Assembly: GCA_002480645.1 (NCBI GenBank)
Contig: DLCN01000003.1
Coordinates: 62,001 to 126,000 of the forward strand
From: Balneolaceae bacterium UBA7797
Lineage (GTDB): Bacteria > Bacteroidota > Rhodothermia > Balneolales > Balneolaceae
Direction: 5' to 3'
Length of the DNA stretch: 64,000 nt
Shown here: positions 36,215 to 44,287 of the stretch, one piece after another
Layout: each line of letters begins with the position of its first letter
How positions within the stretch are numbered: position 1 is the stretch's first letter
Translations under genes and position numbers: made by a program
The notes under the pieces: model-generated
What the model was told of the DNA's origin: nothing
What the model saw: the letters and a program-made list of their open reading frames with translations, nothing else
Database searches by the model: none

Positions 36215-36991
36215 ATGAAAAATTTCGAAACGTTACTCTGGGAACAGGATGGATCCGGAGTGGGTGTGTTAACTATTAACAGACCAAAAGCTATGAATGC
36301 GCTCAATGATAAGGTATTTGTTGAGCTTCAGGAATTCATAGATACGATTAACAACGATCAGTCTTTAAGGGCTTTAATCATTACCGGAACCGGGGATAAA
36401 GCGTTTGTAGCCGGAGCTGATATAAAAGAATTTGCTGACTTCAGCAGCGAAGAAGCAACAAAATTATCACTCAGGGGGCAAAATGTTTTTCAACAAATTG
36501 AAGAATTGGGGATTCCGGTCATTGCCGCAGTAAACGGCTATGCGTTGGGTGGCGGACTTGAATTTGCATTAGCCTGTCATATCCGAATTGCCTCGCCAAA
36601 TGCAGTGTTAGGTCTTCCCGAAGTGAGTCTCGGACTGATCCCGGGATATGGGGGCACACAGCGTTTACCACAAATTGTTGGTAAAGCTAAGGCGTTGGAA
36701 ATGATCATGAGCGGACGATTCGTAAAAGCTGAAGAAGCTTTGAGTATTGGTCTTGTAAGTAAAATTGCAGAAGGCGATATTTTAGAGGAAGCCAGAGGAA
36801 TGGTGAAGCCCATGCTAAAACAGGCTCCGCTTGCCATTACAAAGGCAATTGAAGCAGTGAAAGAATCCGGAAAAACCAATGGGTTCGAACATGAAGCAAA
36901 TCTATTTGGAGATTTGTTCAGCACTGCGGATTTTAAAGAAGGAACACAGGCTTTTATTGAGAAACGAAAGCCTGAATTCCAGGGTAAATAA
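36215..36991 (+). CDS. Enoyl-CoA hydratase/isomerase (crotonase family)
   Basis: This 258-residue crotonase has the oxyanion-hole block AFVAGADIKEF and the catalytic region ALGGGLEFALACHIRIA. GLPEVSLGLIPGYGGTQRL follows, so both glutamates that activate water in enoyl-CoA hydratases are present. Hydration of trans-2-enoyl-CoA in fatty-acid breakdown is the likely reaction. It begins one base after the membrane coiled-coil gene, so it is co-transcribed with the pspA group, an unusual partner. A link to membrane lipid turnover under stress is possible but unproven. Confidence 0.88.
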   Translation: MKNFETLLWEQDGSGVGVLTINRPKAMNALNDKVFVELQEFIDTINNDQSLRALIITGTGDKAFVAGADIKEFADFSSEEATKLSLRGQNVFQQIEELGIPVIAAVNGYALGGGLEFALACHIRIASPNAVLGLPEVSLGLIPGYGGTQRLPQIVGKAKALEMIMSGRFVKAEEALSIGLVSKIAEGDILEEARGMVKPMLKQAPLAITKAIEAVKESGKTNGFEHEANLFGDLFSTADFKEGTQAFIEKRKPEFQGK

Positions 36992-37069
36992 GAACTAATT
37001 TTTCGTTAATGAGCGACGAACCTCCATCGGGTAGCACATATGTAACTTTAACGACAGGAGTACACTAGT

Positions 37070-38344
37070 ATGCAATGGCTCCTGATCGCATTCACTATCT
37101 TATTAAGCGGTTTCTTTTCCGGCTCCGAGATCGCTTTTGTAACAGCTAATAAATTAAAGCTGGAAGTAGCATCCCGGAAGAAAAACTTTGTAGCCAGTTC
37201 GGTTAATTTCTTTAAGAGTAATCCCGAAACTTTTCTTACCACTACATTGGTAGGTAATAATATTGTAAATGTATTATACGCTACCTTCATGGCTATTTTT
37301 CTGGTTAGCCCGATACAGAACTTCTATGATCAGTTCTTTTCATCGGTCCCATCAGAATTTGAGATCCTGTTGATTCAGACCATCATAGCTTCGGTGATCA
37401 TTATGCTTTTCGGGGAGATCATACCCAAAGCCATTTTCAGGGCACAGGCTGATGTGCTGGTGAATGTGATCGCTTTGCCACTTCGGATCTGCTACTTTGT
37501 ATTAAGACCTTTGATCGGGATCGCTAACGGATCTTCGAACGTACTCATAAAATGGCTGGTTCCCGATGCGGAAAAAACGGAATCATTTTACCGAAGACAG
37601 GATGTGGAACTGATCTTCCGGGAACTAAGAGACAGCGGAGGAAGCGAGGACATTGATGAAGATGACTCCGAGATCCTGAATAATGTACTTGAATTGTCGA
37701 ACAAGCGGGTGAAAGAATCTATGATTCCCCGTATCGAGATCGATGCTGTGGAGAAAAGTACAAGCCTGGATGAGATCCGTGATCTGTTCATTAAATCCGG
37801 TCACAGCAAATTGCCGGTGTATAAAGAATCAATTGATGATGTGATCGGAGTAGTCTATGCTTATGATCTGTTCAACAAACCAACTACGGTGAATGAGATC
37901 ATTCGTCCGGTTAAATTAATTCCGTACAGTAAAAAATCGAAGGATCTGCTTACCGAATTCCGACAATCGAATTTATCCGTGGCCATCGTATTAGATGAAT
38001 ACGGAGGAACCGCCGGGATGGTCACCATTGAGGACCTGTTGGAAGAAGTGGTAGGGGATATTCAGGATGAGCATGATGTTGACAGCGATATTATGAAACG
38101 CCTTTCCCCGAATAGTTTTGTGATCAGTGGAAATGTTGAGATCGAAGAACTGGTGGAAGAATTTGAAGAAATTGATCTTCCCGTGGAACCTTCTGAGTAT
38201 GATACCGTAGCGGGCTTCATAATTAATTATTTGGGGCGCATTCCAAAAGTGAATGAAGAGGTACTTATAGACAATAAAAAGTTCATTATTAGTAAGGCGA
38301 CCCAAAGCCGAATAGAAACTGTTAAACTCATTTTAATTGAGTGA
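37070..38344 (+). CDS. CNNM/CBS transporter-like protein (HlyC/CorC family)
   Basis: The 424-residue inner-membrane protein has an N-terminal CNNM (DUF21) domain with four hydrophobic segments (about 1-180, including IIMLFGEIIPKAIF). A pair of CBS domains (about 205-325; KESMIPRIEIDAVEK, VSIVLDEYGGTAGMVT-like) and a C-terminal CorC_HlyC domain (about 340-420) follow. Members export or sense Mg2+ and related divalent ions. It lies 78 bp after the crotonase gene and 52 bp before the AAA+ gene on the same strand. A membrane-integrity theme could connect it with PspA. Confidence 0.88.
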   Translation: MQWLLIAFTILLSGFFSGSEIAFVTANKLKLEVASRKKNFVASSVNFFKSNPETFLTTTLVGNNIVNVLYATFMAIFLVSPIQNFYDQFFSSVPSEFEILLIQTIIASVIIMLFGEIIPKAIFRAQADVLVNVIALPLRICYFVLRPLIGIANGSSNVLIKWLVPDAEKTESFYRRQDVELIFRELRDSGGSEDIDEDDSEILNNVLELSNKRVKESMIPRIEIDAVEKSTSLDEIRDLFIKSGHSKLPVYKESIDDVIGVVYAYDLFNKPTTVNEIIRPVKLIPYSKKSKDLLTEFRQSNLSVAIVLDEYGGTAGMVTIEDLLEEVVGDIQDEHDVDSDIMKRLSPNSFVISGNVEIEELVEEFEEIDLPVEPSEYDTVAGFIINYLGRIPKVNEEVLIDNKKFIISKATQSRIETVKLILIE

Positions 38345-38396
38345 CACTGAGCAAAGTATCTCACTTTGTTATCATGAACCTTTGATTTTTTAGCAT

Positions 38397-40109
38397 ATGT
38401 TTGATCACTATCCAAAATGGTCGCAGGAATTTGCGCGAAAGTATCTTAGCCGGACTATCAATACTTTTTTGCTTCACGGTAATGTGCATGACCTAGTTCC
38501 CCTTAAAACCGAAGAAGGAACTGAGTTTCACAGGTTGAAGAGCTTCTTATCGGATGAATTCTTCGGGGCCCGTGATTTTGTGGTATTCTACGATCGGTCT
38601 TCCGGAATCTACTTCAGAGATAAGGAATCTCAGGCAGACTTTAATCAGGCGATCGCAGGCCGGGATAGTTTAATTGGCACCGAGTATGCCAAAAAGATGC
38701 CTAAGGATCCGGTAAGGGTGTTCTCACTACTGGAACAATACTTTCGGTTGCGCCTCGATCAGAAGAAGAGCGTGGCCCTGATTATGGATTATGCCGAGAC
38801 CATCATTCCCATGAGTGATGCGAGTTCTATTGGTAATGAGGATCGAACCTCTCTGGTGTACCTCTCTCGATGGGCACACGATCCAATGTTTCTGGCGTCT
38901 GATTTTACCAATGTGATCATCACTGAAAATCTGTCCGATCTGAATAAAACACTGATCCAGAATCCATATACCACAGAGATCAAGATCGCGATCCCCGGTG
39001 AAGAAGATCGTCTCCGGTTCATCAACCATGAAACCAAAAACGATGATTTTGAAACTATTTCAGAGGTTAAACCCGAGATCATTGCCCAACAAACGGCCGG
39101 TCTGAATTTTGTAAATATCCGCAGTGTGTTATCGAATGCCCGGGAGAATAAAGAAAAGATCACCTTTGAGCGATTATCCGAGAATAAAAAGGAATTGATT
39201 GAGGCTGAGGCGTACGGACTACTCGAATTTGTTGAAACTCCATTCACATTGGAAAACGTTGCCGGGCATAAGCAGGTAAAGATCCATCTTCGGCATGCTG
39301 TACAAGCTCTGAAAGAAGGTCGACAGGACGTTATGCCGATGGGATATCTGGTTTGTGGTCCGGTTGGTACGGGAAAAACCTTTCTGGTGACTTGTTTTGC
39401 CAGTGAGGTGGGAATCCCAATGGTGAAGCTGAAGAACTTCAGAAGTCAGTGGCAGGGTGTAACAGAAGGAAATCTGGAAAAAATTCTGACCATACTAAAA
39501 GCGATGGCGCCGGTTGCGGTAATGATCGATGAAGCTGACGCCTACCTTGGTGACCGGTCAGCGAGCGGGGACAGCGGCGTTTCCAGCCGGGTATTCTCAC
39601 AGATCGCCACCTTTATGAGTGATACATCCAATCGTGGTCGTATTATCTGGTTTTTGATGACGGCCCGTCCCGATCTTATGCCCATTGACTTAAAGCGACA
39701 GGGTAGAGCAGAAGAGCATCTGGCGCTCTTTCCTCCGCATACAAACGAAGAGCGGGTGGAACTTTTCGATGCGATGATGCGCAAGACCAAATTGAAAATG
39801 ACCGAAGAGTACATCCCGGCCATTATTGAAGAAGGCTTTAAAACATTTTCCGGTGCCGACATGGAAGCCGCACTGACCCGGGCCAAATTCCGGGCGGCCG
39901 CACAGGGGCTGGAAGAAGTCACCCCCGAGATCCTTGATATGGCGCTGGCTGATTTTATCCCGCCAACCTATCCGGAGGAAGTGGAATTACAGACACTGAA
40001 TGCAGTGATAGAATGTACCTCTAAAGAATTACTTCCCGAACGATATCGCGAAATGGACCGGAATGAGATCCTCAGTAAGATCGAAGAGCTGAAGTTCAGA
40101 GTAGGCTGA
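38397..40109 (+). CDS. AAA+ ATPase with degenerate N-terminal AAA-like half
   Basis: The 570-residue cytoplasmic protein has an N-terminal half (about 1-270) that resembles an AAA fold but lacks Walker motifs. A complete AAA+ module of the Vps4/FtsH-like classic clade follows (about 275-520). Walker A is GPVGTGKT (321-328), Walker B is VMIDEAD (D378, E379), sensor 1 lies in FLMTARPD, and DLKRQGRAEEH provides arginine-finger candidates. A pore-loop-like KNFRSQWQG is visible. AAA+ ATPases of this type remodel protein polymers. Co-occurrence with PspA, a member of the ESCRT-III superfamily, makes a Vps4-like partnership attractive. A terminator follows 43 bp after the stop. Confidence 0.85.
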   Translation: MFDHYPKWSQEFARKYLSRTINTFLLHGNVHDLVPLKTEEGTEFHRLKSFLSDEFFGARDFVVFYDRSSGIYFRDKESQADFNQAIAGRDSLIGTEYAKKMPKDPVRVFSLLEQYFRLRLDQKKSVALIMDYAETIIPMSDASSIGNEDRTSLVYLSRWAHDPMFLASDFTNVIITENLSDLNKTLIQNPYTTEIKIAIPGEEDRLRFINHETKNDDFETISEVKPEIIAQQTAGLNFVNIRSVLSNARENKEKITFERLSENKKELIEAEAYGLLEFVETPFTLENVAGHKQVKIHLRHAVQALKEGRQDVMPMGYLVCGPVGTGKTFLVTCFASEVGIPMVKLKNFRSQWQGVTEGNLEKILTILKAMAPVAVMIDEADAYLGDRSASGDSGVSSRVFSQIATFMSDTSNRGRIIWFLMTARPDLMPIDLKRQGRAEEHLALFPPHTNEERVELFDAMMRKTKLKMTEEYIPAIIEEGFKTFSGADMEAALTRAKFRAAAQGLEEVTPEILDMALADFIPPTYPEEVELQTLNAVIECTSKELLPERYREMDRNEILSKIEELKFRVG

Positions 40110-40152
40110 GGAATGCTGAACTTTGAATATGAACTTCGTACGTTGAAATTGG

Positions 40153-40177
40153 AAGGCTCCTTTTGGAGCCTTTTTTT
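40153..40177 (+). terminator. Rho-independent terminator of the AAA+/pspA operon
   Basis: A perfect 8-bp stem AAGGCTCC-TTTT-GGAGCCTT (40153-40172) is followed by a run of T residues. Confidence 0.92.
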
Positions 40178-40198
40178 ATTCCCTGTGATTCTAGAAGT

Positions 40199-40242
40199 CC
40201 CCTTCGAAGGGGGATCAATCAACTCAGGCATTCTGAGTTGAT
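40199..40242. repeat. Pair of perfect hairpins at the left edge of repeat copy A
   Basis: The first is the palindrome CCCCTTCGAAGGGG (40199-40212). The second is a stem ATCAACTCAG/CTGAGTTGAT (40218-40227 and 40233-40242) with loop GCATT. Neither has a T-tract, so they are not standard terminators. Confidence 0.7.
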
Positions 40243-40540
40243 GGTGGGTAATGTCGGGAACGAGCTCCATTCTTTTAAAACAGGACATCCCTCAGATTGA
40301 ACTTCCACGGGGAACTTCAATCATCTCCCTTCAAAGGGAGACTTATTAGTCATTTAGCTCAATCGATATTGTTACGAACGTCTTCGTTTGGAATGCATTC
40401 AGTGGAGTCTCCTTACTTCCATTATGGGTTGGTTATAAACAAATATCACAGAAGGAGAGCAATAATAATGATGGATGCATTATGCAAGACGGAGTCTTGA
40501 CGGGCCAGGGTTTTAAGTCAGGAGACTTAAAACATCGTGG
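40243..40540. repeat. Interspersed structured repeat, copy A
   Basis: This element of about 298 bp recurs nearly full length at 42481-42778 and in part at 41590-41754 and 43562-43624. It holds several inverted repeats. These include TCTCCCTT-CA-AAGGGAGA and, at its right end, a perfect 10-bp stem GTTTTAAGTC (40510-40519) with GACTTAAAAC (40524-40533), then ATCGTGG. It has no open reading frame of note. The region 40110-40550 is otherwise non-coding. Confidence 0.85.
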
Positions 40541-40550
40541 ACTGATATTT

Positions 40551-41501
40551 TTAGAGCCCTGATTGTCTCTGTTTTTGATGGCTCAAAGTACGTTCTTTGA
40601 TCCGATCAATTATCCCGGTGCTTACCCAATAAATCCGGGAAGGTTCTGTGGTGTCCCAGGCTTCTCTTCGGGTGAAGAACAGGAACTTGCCATCCGGGCT
40701 GAGGGAAGGCCCCATTTCCCAACCACCGGTATTGATCTGATCCCCCATATTAACCGGAGTTGACCATTCATTCACTCCCTGCCTGAAAGTAATGTACAAA
40801 TCATGATCTCCAAACCCGCCGGGGCGGTCAGAGTGAAAAATGAGATAACTTTCGTCGGGAGCAATCAACGGGTCGCAATCGTTAAACTCTGTATTAACAG
40901 GAGAGGGAAGTTTGATGGCCCTTTCGTAGGTTCCATTCTCAAACGTGGAGTAGAAAAGATCTGCATGTAATGTACTGCCGTCGATTTCCGAACCAAAATA
41001 AGCGGTTTGATCTTCCGTAAAGCTGATATGCCATTCTGAGGCCGGAGTATTCAATTCAAATTCCCCGGGTTCGCTCCAGCCGGAATCGGTTCGTTCAACA
41101 AAGAACAGATCGGCGTGTAACTGATCATCCCGAACCACCGCTGTAAAGTAAAGTTTTTGGCCATCCGGGGTAAACACGGGCTCGCCTTCCCAGAATTCAT
41201 TGATCCCAAGATCAAGTGAATCTTTCTGTCCGTTTTCATCTCTCCGGACAATCCGCGAACTGTTCCAGACCTGCGTAGTGATGGCATAGTACAGCTCCGG
41301 ATTGAGCGGGTCGAAAGTATTATAGCCAACATAAGCGCTGTCTCCTACAAACAATTCAGGGGCGAATACCTTTGAAGTAAGTCCCGGTGGACGGGCATCA
41401 TAATGATGGTAGGGGGGAGATTCGGAGCAACTCAGTACCATCAGAATACACACTATAGAAAGGGGTGTCCGGGAAAGAAAATATGAGTGACTGAATGGCA
41501 T
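40551..41501 (-). CDS. PD40 beta-propeller lipoprotein
   Basis: This 316-residue protein has a lipoprotein signal (lipobox VLSC, Cys at about residue 25). A propeller with PD40-like blades follows (EPVFTPDGQKLYFTA, DPLIAPDESYLIFHSDRPGG, GPSLSPDGKFLFFTRR). Such propellers are found in envelope proteins that bind peptides or glycans. It is flanked on both sides by copies of the interspersed repeat and points against the pspA operon. No catalytic residues were recognised. It is distinct from the PD40 protein at 25240 in having a lipid anchor. Confidence 0.75.
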   Translation of the reverse strand: MPFSHSYFLSRTPLSIVCILMVLSCSESPPYHHYDARPPGLTSKVFAPELFVGDSAYVGYNTFDPLNPELYYAITTQVWNSSRIVRRDENGQKDSLDLGINEFWEGEPVFTPDGQKLYFTAVVRDDQLHADLFFVERTDSGWSEPGEFELNTPASEWHISFTEDQTAYFGSEIDGSTLHADLFYSTFENGTYERAIKLPSPVNTEFNDCDPLIAPDESYLIFHSDRPGGFGDHDLYITFRQGVNEWSTPVNMGDQINTGGWEMGPSLSPDGKFLFFTRREAWDTTEPSRIYWVSTGIIDRIKERTLSHQKQRQSGL

Positions 41502-41589
41502 TGCGATTGGATTGAAGTGAATACCTTCATGCCGGAATATTCATTCCGTTTTTGAATAAATGATGAACTATGTAATGAAGCCACGGTTT

Positions 41590-41754
41590 CAGACTCGTTG
41601 AGAATGACTTTGTTCGGAATGTATTCGGGGTAGATTCCGGCTTCCATTTCGGTTTAGTTTTATATAAATATCACAGGAGGGAGAGTAGCAATAGTGATGG
41701 ATATTTAATACCGGAGGGAGGCTTACAGGGCCAAAAGACTTAAAACATTGTGGA
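41590..41754. repeat. Interspersed structured repeat, partial copy C
   Basis: This corresponds to the right-hand half of copies A and B. Shared blocks are GGAATGTATTC, AAATATCACAG, GAGTAGCAATAGTGATGG and the end block GACTTAAAACATTGTGG. The left arm of the terminal hairpin is lost. The rest of the 505-bp gap 41502-42006 holds GC-richer non-coding sequence with no recognisable gene, then the palindromes before the HU-like gene. Confidence 0.7.
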
Positions 41755-41926
41755 GCTGGAAAGCTGAGTTTTAGAGCAAAGCCCCAACACCTGTGCTAAG
41801 GGGGAGTTGGATTGAGGTTGATGTCTGCAACGAGCTGCGTGAGAAAAATGGAAGCTGGAGCTTTCGTCCGGCATTGCGCAGCAGGAGTAACGCAACGATA
41901 ACAAGCGAGATAACCAGTCCTTGTAA

Positions 41927-41984
41927 AAAAGATACGTATCTTTTCTGGATGATATAGCTATTCTTCTATATTTTGATACGTATC
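41927..41984. promoter_or_regulatory. Twin GATACGTATC palindromes upstream of HU-like gene
   Basis: A perfect 18-bp palindrome AAAAGATACGTATCTTTT (41927-41944) and a second GATACGTATC (41975-41984) have the same core, 44 bp apart, close to four helical turns. The second lies 22 bp before the ATG and includes TATCTTTT, near the Bacteroidota -7 box. A dimeric repressor, or autoregulation, is a fair guess. Confidence 0.7.
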
Positions 41985-42006
41985 TTTTCATTAAAACATC
42001 AGCATT

Positions 42007-42405
42007 ATGGCCTTGAAATATAAAGTAGTTTCCAAAAAGCCAAGAGGTATGGCAGGAGAAAAGCCCCCGAGATATTATCCTGCACTAACCGGTCGGCATG
42101 CAATTGATCTGGATGAGGTCTGTGATCGTATATCACAGCGGTCTACCATAAATGGTGCAGATGTGGTGGGGGTGGTACGATCATTTATTGAATTGATCCC
42201 CGAGTTATTACTGAACGGACATAACGTAAAGCTGGACGGTTTCGGAACCTTTAGTTTGCATGCATCCGGAAAGGGTAAAGACACGCCGGAGGAGGTTTCC
42301 GCCAAAGACATTACCGGACTTAAAATGGCTTTCCTGCCGGATAAACGGATCAAGCGGGAGCTGGGGAAGGCAGAGTTTGAAAAATATAGGGGGAATAACT
42401 CTTAG
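42007..42405 (+). CDS. HU-like DNA-binding protein (Bacteroidota HU-related type)
   Basis: This 132-residue protein belongs to the HU-related family with an N-terminal extension common in Bacteroidota (MALKYKVVSKKPRG). The HU fold follows, with LDEVCDRISQRSTINGADVVGVVRS helices and the beta-arm base VKLDGFGTFSLHASGKG. These proteins bend or coat DNA, and some act on gene regulation or mobile DNA. Two operator-like palindromes lie just upstream. The gene sits alone within a repeat-rich island, on the opposite strand to the small accessory genes, so it may be part of the mobile or recombination-prone content. Confidence 0.9.
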   Translation: MALKYKVVSKKPRGMAGEKPPRYYPALTGRHAIDLDEVCDRISQRSTINGADVVGVVRSFIELIPELLLNGHNVKLDGFGTFSLHASGKGKDTPEEVSAKDITGLKMAFLPDKRIKRELGKAEFEKYRGNNS

Positions 42406-42480
42406 ACCGGTTTGGTATAGAGTCAAAACTTCGTAAAGGCCTCCATAGATCAAAGGTTTCTCTTTGGGAGAAGCGGGATT

Positions 42481-42778
42481 GTGGGGGTTGTCGGAAACGA
42501 GCTTCTACCTGTAAAAACAGGACATCCCTCAGATTGAACTTCCACGGGGAAGTTCAATCATCTCCCTTCAAAGGGAGACTTATTAGTCATTTTAGCTCAA
42601 TCGATCTTGTCACGAACGTTTTCGTTTGGAATGTATTCAGTGGAGTCTCCTGACTTCCATTATGGTTTAGTTCTATCGAAATATCACAGGTGGGGAGTAG
42701 CAATAGTGATGGAGGCTTAATGCCAGAAGAAGTCTTGACTGTCAGGGTTTTAAATCCGGAGACTTAAAACACCGTGGG
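42481..42778. repeat. Interspersed structured repeat, copy B
   Basis: This is the second near-complete copy, about 85 percent identical to copy A by eye. It includes a perfect 12-bp stem GATTGAACTTCC (42532-42543) with GGAAGTTCAATC (42548-42559). In copy A the same stem has one mismatch. The terminal GTTTTAAATC/GACTTAAAAC stem also carries one mismatch here. The 395-bp gap 42406-42800 is otherwise empty. Confidence 0.85.
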
Positions 42779-42800
42779 GGTCTCGTAGTTAAGCGTGTTT

Positions 42801-43121
42801 TTAGATTTCAGCTAGAATCTTGTTGATTAAGATATCATCCATTTTACCATTTATAGCTGGATTGGCCAATTTAAATATTAGTTCCTCATATTCACCAAGA
42901 TCTATGTCATCTCTCACCTCGATAAAATTGGCCCATTCCTCCAAATCCTTATTACTGAGTTTTTGTTCCAGTACGCGATTGAAAATTGAGGTGATGTGTG
43001 ATTTTTCGAGTCGGATTTGCGGGCCACTGTAATCCCATGGAAATGAAGACAATTCCTGTTCGAATTTACGATGATTAGAATTCCATTCAAGAATCTTCCT
43101 TACAAGTTCTGGTCGATCCAT
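42801..43121 (-). CDS. Small acidic hypothetical protein
   Basis: This 106-residue soluble protein has no signal peptide, with a tryptophan-bearing helical start (KILEWNSNHRKFEQEL). An acidic C-terminal half follows (WANFIEVRDDIDLGEYEELI, then ELANP-like FKLANPAING). The style is that of small immunity-type or cassette-borne proteins, but I recognise no family with confidence. It is AT-rich compared with genes at 38-40 kb and 46-48 kb. It lies between repeat copy B and a small membrane-protein gene of the same orientation. Confidence 0.6.
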   Translation of the reverse strand: MDRPELVRKILEWNSNHRKFEQELSSFPWDYSGPQIRLEKSHITSIFNRVLEQKLSNKDLEEWANFIEVRDDIDLGEYEELIFKLANPAINGKMDDILINKILAEI

Positions 43122-43181
43122 TTTTTACTTGATGCCTAACTTTTCTTGCATATTAGTTCTGTTGATTGCAGTTTTTTCTTT

Positions 43182-43538
43182 TCAGTCAAATCCACCAGCT
43201 AAATTCATAGCAATAAAAAAAAGAATAATGTGAGTGATCAATATACCGATTCCAACCTTTTTCCAATTTCGATGTCTCACTAAATACAGTAGTAATCCAT
43301 AGAATGGAATTTGAAAAACGGCAACCCACAAAGCTAAATCCGTAATTCTGTCACTTATTCCTGCGATGATCATAGGTATTGGATAGAATAACTTTCCAAA
43401 GAAAAAGGTGCCATGTCCACCACCCATGAAGAAAACAGAGGTTATAAGCAAAACAGGTGTCAGGATTGTCGTCCATACTACTATTTGTTTTCCGCTAAGT
43501 GGTTTCAGATTTGTATCAGATTTGGACTGTTCTGTCAT
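43182..43538 (-). CDS. Small hypothetical membrane protein
   Basis: This 118-residue protein has a polar N-terminus and three to four hydrophobic segments (IVVWTTILTPVLLITSVFFM, a middle stretch around ITDLALWVAVFQIPFYGLLL, and IGILITHIILFFIAMNLAGG). No family or catalytic motif was recognised. It is AT-rich and located in the accessory island between two small genes of the same orientation. Repeat copy D begins just upstream of it. Confidence 0.6.
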   Translation of the reverse strand: MTEQSKSDTNLKPLSGKQIVVWTTILTPVLLITSVFFMGGGHGTFFFGKLFYPIPMIIAGISDRITDLALWVAVFQIPFYGLLLYLVRHRNWKKVGIGILITHIILFFIAMNLAGGFD

Positions 43539-43561
43539 TTTCAGTTACTGCCTTCGGGATA

Positions 43562-43624
43562 CTTAATGCAAGAGGGAGTCTTGCCGGGTCAGGGGTTAAG
43601 GTCTGGAGACTTAAAACATCGTGG
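43562..43624. repeat. Interspersed structured repeat, partial copy D
   Basis: Only the right end is present: TTAATGCAAGAGGGAGTCTT and the terminal GGTCTGGAGACTTAAAAC followed by ATCGTGG. The hairpin is imperfect. It fills the gap between two small genes. Confidence 0.65.
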
Positions 43625-43632
43625 TGCGTAAT

Positions 43633-44265
43633 TCATTCATTTCTTGTCTCATTATCAACCATTTTCCAAGAGTCAATTTTATCAATGAACCAATGACTGT
43701 CAATTTTTATTAAAGTTAATCCGTTTTTACCCCAATAATATTTTCTATTCACGACTGAATTAAACTCGAAATAATCAATTACGACATAAATCTTATCAGA
43801 CGAAATAAATTTTACGTCAACTACTCTAATCCCGTCAATTGATTCTTGTCCACCAGTCCACCGATAATAGTTGCCGAAATCACAGTTTGCCTGCTCATAT
43901 TCATCTAAGTCCGTAAAAGTTATTTTTTGAAAATCCGTGAATTTAACTTTTCCTAAATTTTCAATACAACATGAATAACTTTGTCTTTCTTTACTGATCA
44001 GTGAGTCTGAAAATCTATGTTCTTTTAAATTGTCAAGATATTTTGTGAAATCAAGTGTAGTCATTCCGTTTTTGGATTCTACAAATGTTGGCTTAAAATC
44101 AGAATGTTTCTTTTCCTTAATCGAAGTCAAGTACCAATCATAAAATCCGTTTATAATCTGAGCGACTTTAATCGAATCAGAAGAGGAATTATCGGATGCT
44201 CTCAGATTATTTGAGAACCCAATAAAAAGAATCAGAATCCATATAGGTTTAACAGTCTGTTTCAT
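43633..44265 (-). CDS. Exported hypothetical protein, DUF3828-like
   Basis: The 210-residue product starts with a signal peptide (about residues 1-23, cleaved after LRAS). The body contains an INGFYDWYLTSIKE segment and a WFIDKIDSW end that resemble DUF3828-type envelope proteins of unknown function. Two adjacent cysteines (SCCIENLG) and one later cysteine are present. It is AT-rich and sits in a same-strand run of small genes (45416 to 42801). The family assignment is by eye and tentative. Confidence 0.6.
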   Translation of the reverse strand: MKQTVKPIWILILFIGFSNNLRASDNSSSDSIKVAQIINGFYDWYLTSIKEKKHSDFKPTFVESKNGMTTLDFTKYLDNLKEHRFSDSLISKERQSYSCCIENLGKVKFTDFQKITFTDLDEYEQANCDFGNYYRWTGGQESIDGIRVVDVKFISSDKIYVVIDYFEFNSVVNRKYYWGKNGLTLIKIDSHWFIDKIDSWKMVDNETRNE

Positions 44266-44287
44266 CGTTTGTTTAAAGCTTTTTTAT

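Noticed and set aside
40510..40533. Terminator at the repeat right end
   Set aside because: The stem is perfect but AT-rich and has no following T-tract on either strand.
41740..41991. 83-codon minus-strand frame in the island
   Set aside because: It overlaps repeat copy C and both operator-like palindromes, and its product is low in hydrophobic core and cysteine/serine-rich. It looks like translated non-coding DNA.
40199..43624. CRISPR array
   Set aside because: The repeats are long, irregularly spaced and separated by genes, with no uniform spacers or cas genes.
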